A stretch of DNA of 64,000 bases from Actinomycetota bacterium (GTDB lineage: Bacteria; Actinomycetota; Nitriliruptoria; Nitriliruptorales; Nitriliruptoraceae): assembly GCA_019347575.1 (NCBI GenBank), contig JAHWKY010000020.1, forward strand, positions 1 to 64,000, given 5' to 3'. Position 1 is the first letter of the stretch; every line of letters begins with the position of its first letter. The notes below the pieces were generated by a model that saw only the letters and a program-made list of their open reading frames with translations, was not told where the DNA came from and made no database searches. The position numbers and the translations under genes are program-made. This document shows, piece by piece, positions 57,513-64,000 of this stretch.

Positions 57513-58283
57513 GTGAACGACCTGTTCTCCGTAGATGGCAAGGTGGCGCTCGTGACCGGCGGCACCCGCGGCATCGGGCTGATGATCGCCCGCGGTTTCG
57601 TCGAGGCCGGCGCCAGGGTCTACGTGGCCTCGCGCAAGGAGGACGCGGTCGCGGCGGCCGAGAGGGAGCTCGGGGAGGTCGGCGAGGCGGTCGGCGTCCC
57701 GGCGGACCTGTCCACGAAGGAGGGCTGCGACCGGTTGGCGGCGACGATCGCCGAGCAGGAGGACGAGCTGCACATCCTCGTCAACAACGCCGGCGCGAAC
57801 TGGGCCGCTCCGATCGACGAGTTCCCCGAGAGCGGCTGGGACCGGGTGCTCGACCTCAACGTCAAGGGCGTGTTCCACCTGACCCGGGCGCTGTTGCCGC
57901 AGCTCCGAGCCGCCGGCGACGCCGACGACCCCGCCCGCGTCATCAACATCGGATCGATCGATGGCATCCACGTGCCGCTGTTCGAGACGTACGCGTACTC
58001 CTCCAGCAAGGCGGCGGTCCACCAGCTCACGCGCCACCTCGCCAAGCGGCTGGCCAGCGAGCACATCACGGTCAACGCCGTCGCCCCTGGGCCGTTCGAG
58101 TCCAAGATGATGGAGTGGACGCTCGACAACTTCCGCGAGCAGATCGAGCAGTCCTGTCCGCTGGGGCGCATCGGCCGCCCCGAGGATATGGCCGGTGTGG
58201 CCATCTACCTGGCCAGCAAGGCGGGGGCCTACGTCACCGGCGCCATCATCCCCGTCGACGGCGGCATCGCCACCACACGCTGA
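57513..58283 (+). CDS. SDR-family dehydrogenase
   Basis: A 256-residue classical SDR: GKVALVTGGTRGIGLMIARGFVEAGARVYVASRKED (NADP-type Ser-Arg-Lys), LHILVNNAGANWAAPIDEFPESGWDRVLDLNVKGVFHLTRALLPQL, INIGSIDG, YAYSSSKAAVHQLTRHLAKRL (Tyr, Lys), VDGGIATTR at the end. The N-D-N-A-G variant NNAGAN and AAPIDEFPESGW are seen in 3-oxoacyl reductase-like and cyclic-alcohol SDRs. GTG 57513 has GGGGAGG upstream. It is flanked by repeat arrays C and D. The substrate is unknown. Confidence 0.87.
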   Translation: MNDLFSVDGKVALVTGGTRGIGLMIARGFVEAGARVYVASRKEDAVAAAERELGEVGEAVGVPADLSTKEGCDRLAATIAEQEDELHILVNNAGANWAAPIDEFPESGWDRVLDLNVKGVFHLTRALLPQLRAAGDADDPARVINIGSIDGIHVPLFETYAYSSSKAAVHQLTRHLAKRLASEHITVNAVAPGPFESKMMEWTLDNFREQIEQSCPLGRIGRPEDMAGVAIYLASKAGAYVTGAIIPVDGGIATTR

Positions 58284-58288
58284 GTGAA

Positions 58289-58377
58289 GCCCTCAAGTAG
58301 CCCGGAGGGCGGTAGGGCAACCCGAGAGGGGCGGTAGCACAACTCAGGTGCTCAAGTAGCCCGAAGGGCGGTAGCAC
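58289..58377. repeat. Structured repeat family, array D (2 full, 1 partial, divergent)
   Basis: A unit at 58289-58318 has outer stem GCCCT/AGGGC and inner stem GCCC-GGA-GGGC. A partial lies at 58321-58340. A unit at 58348-58377 has outer GTGCT/AGCAC and inner GCCC-GAA-GGGC. Both stems therefore keep pairing despite changed bases, unlike random sequence. Confidence 0.85.
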
Positions 58378-58380
58378 AAC

Positions 58381-58926
58381 TCAGAGGTACTGGCCGGCAC
58401 CGCCGCCGCCGGGGGGCTGGTCGCCCTGACCGCCCTGGCGCAGGGCCTTCATCTGGGCGGCTTGAGCGGCCATGTGCTGGGTGGCCATCGAGGCCTGGAT
58501 GCCACGGAACAGACCTTCGAGCCACCCGACGAGCTGCGCCTGTGCGACACGCAGTTCGCTCGCGCTCGGCGTGCGTTCGTCGGTGAACGTCGCGAGCGCG
58601 ACCTCCTCGAGCTCGTCGCGGAGGTCGTCGCTGATCAGTCCAGAGAGGGCGCTGAGGGAGCGGTTGTGGATCTCGGCGAGACGCTCGCGCCCCGCCTCGT
58701 CGAGCTCGGTGGTCTTCACCTGGTTGAGCATCGACTGCACCATCGTGGCGATCCGCAACAGCTTCGAGGGGTGGTCGACCTCCTCGGTTGCGCCGTCCTG
58801 CTCCTCCGGCGGATCGTCCTGGCGCACGACCAGGAAGGTCGGACGGTCCTCGTCGGTCTGGTCCGCTGGACCGGCCTCGTTCGGGGCGGCCGCGACCTCG
58901 GGCTCGACGCCCTCGGTGTCCGACAT
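58381..58926 (-). CDS. bpa: Bacterial proteasome activator Bpa/PafE
   Basis: A 181-residue all-helical protein of the DUF2587 family. Core: SKLLRIATMVQSMLNQVKTTELDEAGRERLAEIHNRSLSALSGLISDDLRDELEEVALATF, then ELRVAQAQLVGWLEGLFRGIQASMATQHMAAQAAQMK. The C-terminus GQYL is the HbYX-like tail that opens the 20S proteasome gate without ATP. N-terminal 55 residues are acidic and disordered. ATG 58926 has AAGGGA upstream. No proteasome subunit gene is in the window, but the gene implies one exists. Array D abuts its stop. Confidence 0.93.
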   Translation of the reverse strand: MSDTEGVEPEVAAAPNEAGPADQTDEDRPTFLVVRQDDPPEEQDGATEEVDHPSKLLRIATMVQSMLNQVKTTELDEAGRERLAEIHNRSLSALSGLISDDLRDELEEVALATFTDERTPSASELRVAQAQLVGWLEGLFRGIQASMATQHMAAQAAQMKALRQGGQGDQPPGGGGAGQYL

Positions 58927-59013
58927 GCACGTTCCCTTCGCGATGGGGACCGCAAGCCTCGCCCCTCGTGGGCGCGAACTGCAAACGCCAGCCCCCGCCG
59001 GACGCTCCCGGCC

Positions 59014-59985
59014 TCAGTCGAACAGCCCCACCTGTTCGCCCTCGATGGGCACGTTAGGAGGTTCTGGCAGCACGATCGTGAGCCCGTCGGCGGGTCCGTC
59101 GTCGGGCGGCGGAGGCTTCGGCGGCAGGGGACCGCGCTCGAACGCCCAGCGGAACACGCCAGCGGCACGACCGAGACCGGCTGCCGTGAGCGTCGCATCC
59201 ATCTGGTCGACGTCGATGGCGGCCCCGAGCAGCGCCGCGACGTCGATGTCGTGGGTCCCCAGCGGGGACATGAGCAGCAGGTTGCGCTCGACGTCGTCAC
59301 GGGCGGCCCGCAGTTCGGCGGCGACTTTGTGGTCGAGGTAACGGAGGTTGGCGTAGATCTCCTCCACCGAGCCGAACGAGCGCAACAGCTTGGCGGCGGT
59401 CTTGCGACCGATGCCGCGAACGCCGGGCAGGTCGTCCGACGGGTCGCCGCGGAGCGCCGCGAGCTGTAGGTAGAGACCGGGCGCGACGCCGTACTCGGCT
59501 TCGACCGCGGCGACGTCGTAGATGCGGATGTCCGACATCGTCCGGCGAGGTCGCAGCAGGATCACGCGATCGGTGACGACGGCGGTCAGGTCGCGGTCGG
59601 AGGACAGCACGTGGCAGCGGGCCGGAGGGAGACGGTGGATCGCTTCGGCGGTCGCGGCGAGCAGGTCGTCCGCCTCGTAGCCGTCCGCCGTCACGACGTG
59701 GAGGCCGCACGCGGCGAGCGTGGAGGCAGCCAGCGCGATCTGCTCGGTGAGCAGTGGATCGTGGTCGTCCCGACGCGACTTGTACTCGGGGTAGAGCTCG
59801 CGACGCATCGAGGTTGGGGAGTCGAAAGCTACGACGACGGCGTCGTAGGGACCGTAGATCCAGGCGCTCGCCAGCATCCTTACGATGCCGTCGGTGACCC
59901 ACGGCCCACCGGTGGCCTCCTCACGCAGGGCGTGCCACGCGCGGTGCGCGAGCGAGTTACCGTCGACGGCGAGCAGGGTGGTCAC
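59014..59985 (-). CDS. 5'-3' exonuclease (FEN/PolA N-terminal-like)
   Basis: A 323-residue stand-alone structure-specific nuclease: LLAVDGNSLAHRAWHAL, VVVAFDSPTSMRRELYPEYKSRRDDHDP, YEADDLLAATAEA, VLSSDRDLTAVV, and the helix-hairpin-helix LRGDPSDDLPGVRGIGRKTAAKLLRSFGSVEEI. The acidic metal ligands match PolA 5'-nuclease. It would remove flaps or RNA primers. GTG 59985 has GGGGGA just upstream inside the loop of a 7-bp hairpin, so initiation could be modulated. The Pro-rich tail is unusual. Confidence 0.9.
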   Translation of the reverse strand: MTTLLAVDGNSLAHRAWHALREEATGGPWVTDGIVRMLASAWIYGPYDAVVVAFDSPTSMRRELYPEYKSRRDDHDPLLTEQIALAASTLAACGLHVVTADGYEADDLLAATAEAIHRLPPARCHVLSSDRDLTAVVTDRVILLRPRRTMSDIRIYDVAAVEAEYGVAPGLYLQLAALRGDPSDDLPGVRGIGRKTAAKLLRSFGSVEEIYANLRYLDHKVAAELRAARDDVERNLLLMSPLGTHDIDVAALLGAAIDVDQMDATLTAAGLGRAAGVFRWAFERGPLPPKPPPPDDGPADGLTIVLPEPPNVPIEGEQVGLFD

Positions 59986-60001
59986 CGATCCCCCGATCGG
60001 T
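59984..60001. promoter_or_regulatory. Hairpin around the exonuclease ribosome-binding site
   Basis: ACCGATC-CCCC-GATCGGT, perfect 7-bp stem with a 4-nt loop. On the minus-strand mRNA the purine-rich ribosome-binding sequence is in the loop and the GTG start partly in the stem. Confidence 0.45.
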
Positions 60002-60011
60002 CCTCTTGGGT

Positions 60012-60071
60012 GTGCTATCGCTTCGCTTCTTGAGCACTTTCGGGTGTGCTACCGCTTCGCTGCTTGAGCAC
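60012..60071. repeat. Structured repeat family, array E (2 units)
   Basis: 26-bp cores at 60012-60037 and 60046-60071, spaced 34 bp, minus orientation. They lie between the exonuclease start and the oxidase stop. Confidence 0.85.
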
Positions 60072-60093
60072 TCTTGCGTCAGCACGCACGACC

Positions 60094-61242
60094 CTACCCG
60101 GCCTCGGACCCGGAGAAGCGAGCCGGATCGAACAGGCTCAGGTCGAGGTCGGTCGTGCCGTCGATGACGAGGGCGGCTACCGCCTCGCCGATGACGGGGC
60201 AGAACTTGTAGCCGTGCCCCGAGAAACCCGCCGCGATCATCACGTTCGGGGCGTCGGGGTGCGGACCGACGACGAAGTGGCCGTCCGGCGTGTTGGTGTA
60301 GCGGCACACCATCGCCTCCGACGGGGCGACGTCGAGCGCTGGGAGGCGCTCCCGAAGCACCGCGCGGAGCTCGGACTCGTCCTCGGACCGGACCTCGGGG
60401 TCGAGGTCGGCGAGTTCGCCGGTGTCACCGCCGTGGTGGAAGGCCACCTTCGGGCCCTCGCCCCGCAGCCCCGGTGCTCCGTAGATCGCCGGACCGTCAC
60501 CGCGGCTCCACATGAAGATGGGGAGGTCCGGCGGCTGCAGCTGCGGGTCGTCGGTCCCCCGCTGGAACCAGAACATGCACTGACGCTCGACGACGAAGGG
60601 GACGTCCAGCTGCAGCAGCCCGGCCGCCCACGGTCCCGGCGCGAGCACGAGCCGGTCGACGAACAGCGGCGGACCCTGGTCGACGTCCAGCCGGATGCTC
60701 TCGTCCTCCGCCGTCCACGAGTTCACCGCCATCCCGACGCGCAACCTCGCGCCGGAGGCATCAGCCACCCGCAGGTGCGCGCGCTGGGCCGCCTCCGGGA
60801 AGACGATCCCGGCGTCGGCCTCGTAGACCGCGACCTCGTCCTCGGCGAGCCGGAGCGCCGGGAAGCGCTGTCGGACCTCGGCGGCGTCGAGCCGTTCGTG
60901 CTCGAGATCGTGTGCCTCGGCGCTCCTGAGGGTTCCGGTCACGACGTCGTCGTCCTCGCGACCGATGAACAGGCCCCCGGTGATCGTGAGCAGGCGGGTG
61001 CCAGCGTCGGCCTCGAGGTCCGACCAGGCGGCGTAGGCGCGTTCGAGCAGCGGCACGTAGCTCGTGCCCTCGAAGTAGGCCTTGCGGATGATCCGGCTGC
61101 GGCCGTGCGACGAGCCGTGGACGTGCGGCGGCGAGTGGCGGTCCAGGCCGACCACGGATCTACCCCGACGGGCGAGGTGGCACGCGATCGCTGCGCCGAT
61201 GCCACCGAGGCCGACGACCGCGACGTCGTAGCGGTCCACCAC
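60094..61242 (-). CDS. SolA-like FAD-dependent oxidase (N-methyltryptophan/sarcosine oxidase family)
   Basis: A 382-residue flavoprotein. N-terminal YDVAVVGLGGIGAAIACHLARRGRSVVGLDR is the FAD-binding Rossmann fold. GSSHGRSRIIRKAYFEG is the family's conserved flavin-contact loop, and IAAGFSGHGYKFCPVIGE is near the C-terminus. Cys in MVCRYTNTPDGHF aligns with the cysteine that anchors FAD covalently in monomeric sarcosine oxidase, as far as I can judge. Substrates of the family are N-methyl amino acids, including N-methyltryptophan. GTG 61242 has no strong ribosome-binding site. The Trp-related context is suggestive only. Confidence 0.85.
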   Translation of the reverse strand: MVDRYDVAVVGLGGIGAAIACHLARRGRSVVGLDRHSPPHVHGSSHGRSRIIRKAYFEGTSYVPLLERAYAAWSDLEADAGTRLLTITGGLFIGREDDDVVTGTLRSAEAHDLEHERLDAAEVRQRFPALRLAEDEVAVYEADAGIVFPEAAQRAHLRVADASGARLRVGMAVNSWTAEDESIRLDVDQGPPLFVDRLVLAPGPWAAGLLQLDVPFVVERQCMFWFQRGTDDPQLQPPDLPIFMWSRGDGPAIYGAPGLRGEGPKVAFHHGGDTGELADLDPEVRSEDESELRAVLRERLPALDVAPSEAMVCRYTNTPDGHFVVGPHPDAPNVMIAAGFSGHGYKFCPVIGEAVAALVIDGTTDLDLSLFDPARFSGSEAG

Positions 61243-61444
61243 GCCCGCTCACTTCCGTCCGACGGCTGCGACCTGGACGAGCCTACGGCCAGCACCGCCA
61301 CGACGACGTGATACCTCGACCCCGACTCCCGACGAGACGAACCGGGTGTGGGGCGGTCGGATGACTTCCTCCAAGCCGCGGCGACCGGCTGCGCCGCGAA
61401 GTACGGTTCGTCGGTCGGGCGGCGTCAACGGGGAGATCGCCACC

Positions 61445-63685
61445 GTGCGTCTGAAGAGCATCGTCTTGCTGGCCGTTGCGTGCGTGGCGGTCACCGCGTC
61501 CCCCGCTGGCGCCGACTCCGACAAGGTGGTCGACGTCCAACTCGCGTCGGTCCGCACGAACGGCGAGTCCGGGTCCGGCCACTTCCAGCGCCCCGCCCTC
61601 AGCAGCGACGGCCGTTACGTCACCTTCCTGGGGCCGGGGTCGGCGCTGCTGCCGGGTGGTGACGAGACACGCCGCGACATCTACATCCGCGATCTCGTCG
61701 CGGGCTCGACCGAGCGGGTTCTGACGGGAGCGATCGGCGATCGCTGGAACCCGGATGTGAGCGACGATGGCCGCTACGTCGTGTTCCAGACCGACCTCCA
61801 ACGCGTGCCAGCGGACACCGACGAGGACCACGACGTCTACCTCCGCGACCGCGAGACCGGCGACGAGACCCTGCTGTCCGGGTCGGTGCCGGGTGACGCC
61901 GTCGAGCCTTCGATGTCCGCCGACGCGGGCACCGTGGCATTCCGGAGCACGGGTGTCTGGGTCGTCGACACCGGAACCGCCGTCGCGGTGCAGGTCGAGA
62001 GCGAGGCCGCGGCCCCGCTCACGGCACACGCCCTGTCGCGCAGCGGCCGGTTCCTGACGTTCGTGACCGGTGAGGAGGTGGTCCTCCACGACCTCGAGAC
62101 CGACAGCGAGGTCAGCGTCGCGCAGCTCGGCGAGAGTTCATGCCCCGTGGTCGAGGGTGGCTCGCGGACGGCTGCCCCCGTGGTCGCCGACACCGGTGAC
62201 GTCGTGTACCGCAACTCCTCGTGCAGGCCGAGGCTGTGGACCCGATCGGACGGTGAGAACCACCCCGCGTACCACACCCGCAGCGGCGCGCCCTTGCGGG
62301 AGGGCTTCGCCCCATCGGGGATGCCCGCGATCAGCGCGGACGGGTCCGTTGTCGTGTTCGCGTCGGCGGCACCTGACCTCACGCCTGGGATGGTCAACTG
62401 GGGCGGTGGCAACCGGCCGAACCTGGCGTCGTACGTGCGTTCCGACACCGGAACCGAGACGGTCCAGCTCGTCAGCTACACGTCCGAGGGACGCGTCGTC
62501 GGCGGCGACCACGAGACCGACCGGACCCTCCACGACCGACACCCGAACGCCCCCACGATCTACGACCACCCGGCTGCTGTCAGCGCCGACGGACAGGTCG
62601 TGGCGTGGTCGTCGAGGCTCGCGGGTCTCGCGGGTGAGGACACCAACCCGGGGCTCGACGTGTACGTCCGCGGTGCCGAGGCGGGGTGGCAGGCACCCCC
62701 GTTCGCGTGCCCCGACGGGGCGTACTTCTCGACCGTCGAAGAGGAGTGCCAGGACGTCGTGCGTCGCCTCGCTGGCGCGGACCGGTACGTGACGGCGGCG
62801 CTGGTCGGGGCGCTGCACTTCCAGGCGGCCGCGGATCACGCCGTCGTGGCATCCGGCCAGACGTTCCCCGACGGGCTGACCGCCGCAGTGATCGCCGGTC
62901 GCGCCGCCGAGACAGTCTTCCTCGTCCGGCGCGACGACGTGCCGCATCCGACGACGGACGAGATCCTGCGTCACTTCCCCCACGCGGTCTCGCTGGCCGG
63001 AGGACCCGCGGCCATCTCGGAGGAGGTGCAGGAGGAGCTGAACGGCTTCTACGACCCGGTGTTCAGCCTCGACGCGCGCGACCGCGTCGGCGGCACCGAT
63101 CGCTACGCGACCGCGGCGCTGCTGTCGCAGCGCGCCAACCGCACCGGCACACCCGTGCACGTCGCGAGCGGTGAGGACTGGCCGGACGCGCTGACGGGCG
63201 CGGTCGCCGCGATCCGCGATGGCGCCGCACTTCTGCTTGTCCGTCGCGAGGTCATCCCGGAGGTGACCCGAGAGGAGCTCGATCGGCTGCGTCCCGCCTC
63301 GATCACGGTGCTGGGTGGCCCCGCAGCCGTCAGCGATGCGGTCGCCGCAAAGCTCGCCGGCCACACGTCCGGAGACGTGAGGAGGTTGTGGGGAGCGGAT
63401 CGGTACGCCACCGCGGTCGCGATCAGCCGAGCGGCCTTCCCCGACCCCGACGCCGTCGACACGGTTTACATCGCGACCGGCGAGCAGTTCGCGGATGCCC
63501 TCGGGGCGGCCGCCGGGGCTGGCATGGTCGGCTGGCCGGTCCTGCTCGTCCCGTCCGACGGACCCGTGCCCGATGCGGTCCGGGACGAACTCGAGCGGCT
63601 CACACCCGACGGTCTCGTCCTGCTGGGCGGTGAGGCCGCACTCGGCCCGGCGGTCGAGGCGGAGCTCGCTGGGCTCCTGGGCTGA
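61445..63685 (+). CDS. Secreted beta-propeller protein with three CWB2 cell-wall-binding repeats
   Basis: A 746-residue surface protein. GTG 61445 follows GGGGAGA, and the signal peptide is RLKSIVLLAVACVAVTASPAGA. Residues 30-440 contain repeated SSDGRYVTFLG, SDDGRYVVFQTDL, SADAGTVAF, SADGSVVVFAS and SADGQVVAWSS, a WD40-like (PD40/TolB) propeller. From about 470 come three cell-wall-binding type 2 repeats, marked by LAGADRYVTAALVG, VGGTDRYATAALLS and LWGADRYATAVAIS, each followed by a VLxGGxAAxS-type strand. CWB2 anchors proteins non-covalently to secondary wall polymers. It ends with a clean TGA. A ligand for the propeller is not known. Confidence 0.88.
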   Translation: MRLKSIVLLAVACVAVTASPAGADSDKVVDVQLASVRTNGESGSGHFQRPALSSDGRYVTFLGPGSALLPGGDETRRDIYIRDLVAGSTERVLTGAIGDRWNPDVSDDGRYVVFQTDLQRVPADTDEDHDVYLRDRETGDETLLSGSVPGDAVEPSMSADAGTVAFRSTGVWVVDTGTAVAVQVESEAAAPLTAHALSRSGRFLTFVTGEEVVLHDLETDSEVSVAQLGESSCPVVEGGSRTAAPVVADTGDVVYRNSSCRPRLWTRSDGENHPAYHTRSGAPLREGFAPSGMPAISADGSVVVFASAAPDLTPGMVNWGGGNRPNLASYVRSDTGTETVQLVSYTSEGRVVGGDHETDRTLHDRHPNAPTIYDHPAAVSADGQVVAWSSRLAGLAGEDTNPGLDVYVRGAEAGWQAPPFACPDGAYFSTVEEECQDVVRRLAGADRYVTAALVGALHFQAAADHAVVASGQTFPDGLTAAVIAGRAAETVFLVRRDDVPHPTTDEILRHFPHAVSLAGGPAAISEEVQEELNGFYDPVFSLDARDRVGGTDRYATAALLSQRANRTGTPVHVASGEDWPDALTGAVAAIRDGAALLLVRREVIPEVTREELDRLRPASITVLGGPAAVSDAVAAKLAGHTSGDVRRLWGADRYATAVAISRAAFPDPDAVDTVYIATGEQFADALGAAAGAGMVGWPVLLVPSDGPVPDAVRDELERLTPDGLVLLGGEAALGPAVEAELAGLLG

Positions 63686-63736
63686 CCCGGCGTCGTCGTG
63701 CTCGTCAGCGCCGGACGCGGGTCCGGGGTCAGCCCG

Positions 63737-63838
63737 TCACGCGGGTCGCTCGCCCCGTAGGTAGCGCAGGACAGCGACGACGCGGCGGTTCTCGTCGTCG
63801 TTCGGGGGGAGGTCGAGGTACCCGATGCCGTCGCTGCG
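63737..63838 (-). pseudogene. Short C-terminal coding remnant
   Basis: The minus strand reads IGYLDLPPNDDENRRVV and then AVLRYLRGERPA before TGA. This is protein-like sequence with no start: an in-frame stop lies just upstream near 63845. It may be the end of a deleted gene. No family is assigned. Confidence 0.35.
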
Positions 63839-63840
63839 TG

Positions 63841-64000
63841 ATGCTCACGCGGTCGCTCGACGACGGGGTGAACTGGACGACGCAACGGCTGGCGGGTCCG
63901 TTCGCCGAGGGGGCGGTCGAGCACTGGGCTCTCGGTTCGGGACCGGTCAGCTACCAGCTCGGTCTCGCCACCGGTCGCCGCTCCCAGCTCGTCACGGCGT
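63841..64000 (+). CDS. Partial gene at window edge, possible sialidase/BNR-like fragment
   Basis: From ATG 63841 the plus frame is open to the edge (53 residues): LTRSLDDGVNWTTQRLAGPF followed by an EGAVEHWALGSGPVSYQLGL segment. R-S-x-D-D-G-x-x-W is the Asp-box (BNR) pattern of sialidase-like propellers. Because it begins abruptly next to a reverse remnant, it could be a truncated or broken gene. The start is uncertain. Confidence 0.4.
   Translation, partial: MLTRSLDDGVNWTTQRLAGPFAEGAVEHWALGSGPVSYQLGLATGRRSQLVTA

Noticed and set aside
1-64000. tRNA or rRNA genes
   Set aside because: No cloverleaf with a T-arm consensus or rRNA-like conserved stretch was recognised by eye; a covariance search could still find one.

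Overview
The window is a 64-kb piece of a very GC-rich, high-density bacterial chromosome. GTG and TTG starts are common and ATGA/GTGA overlaps are frequent. The gene content points to a deep-branching actinobacterium: a Bpa-type bacterial proteasome activator, a MarP-like serine protease, CWB2 cell-wall-binding repeats, a full recCBD set, HxlR and MerR regulators, and promoters resembling the FliA/WhiG type. The Nitriliruptoria/Euzebyales group is my best guess, but that is inference. No rRNA, tRNA, CRISPR array or intact mobile element was recognised.

Layout. 1-6.7 kb: a metallo-beta-lactamase-fold protein divergent from a MerR regulator, a small ABM-like protein, a lipoprotein-like protein, an alpha/beta hydrolase divergent from its probable HxlR regulator, and an SDR/enoyl-CoA hydratase pair. 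6.7-15.6 kb: recC-recB-recD on the minus strand. 15.9-24.8 kb: an orphan histidine kinase behind a FliA-like promoter, an X-Pro peptidase/CocE hydrolase, endonuclease IV with a methyltransferase, a membrane protein and a UvrD-like helicase. 24.8-37.6 kb: a frameshifted small gene, PhoD phosphatase, PlsC acyltransferase, a membrane protein with another FliA-like promoter, a molybdopterin oxidoreductase/YbaK/LigD-polymerase operon, a methyltransferase, an SnoaL protein, an SDR, a tandem HD-GYP-LuxR protein and a CaiB-type CoA-transferase. 37.7-40.1 kb: MarP-like protease, a Clp-N protein and a cNMP-binding protein.

40-55 kb looks like a catabolic island for tryptophan and anthranilate. kynA and kynU sit in one operon with a TrpB2-type tryptophan synthase. 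A DHQase-like/alpha-beta hydrolase fusion may be the formylkynurenine formamidase. A benzoate-CoA-ligase-family enzyme may make 2-aminobenzoyl-CoA. A two-domain flavoprotein resembles 2-aminobenzoyl-CoA monooxygenase/reductase (or salicylyl-CoA 5-hydroxylase). It is followed by an SDR, an enoyl-CoA hydratase and a RidA-type enamine deaminase, with a divergent acyl-CoA dehydrogenase. The pathway assignment is inferred from family and context. 55-64 kb carries a PLP decarboxylase, a LOG protein, an SDR, bpa, a FEN-type exonuclease, a SolA-like oxidase and a CWB2 surface protein.

The most unusual non-coding feature is a family of short structured repeats with a period of about 33 bp, at five places between 37.6 and 60.1 kb. 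Two nested stems are conserved with compensatory changes. One array is inserted in frame in the N-terminus of a cell-wall-anchored carboxypeptidase. Other palindromic families (50 bp, 42 bp, 61 bp) sit in intergenic gaps. Many genes appear leaderless, with a TAnnnT box about 7 nt before the start codon.
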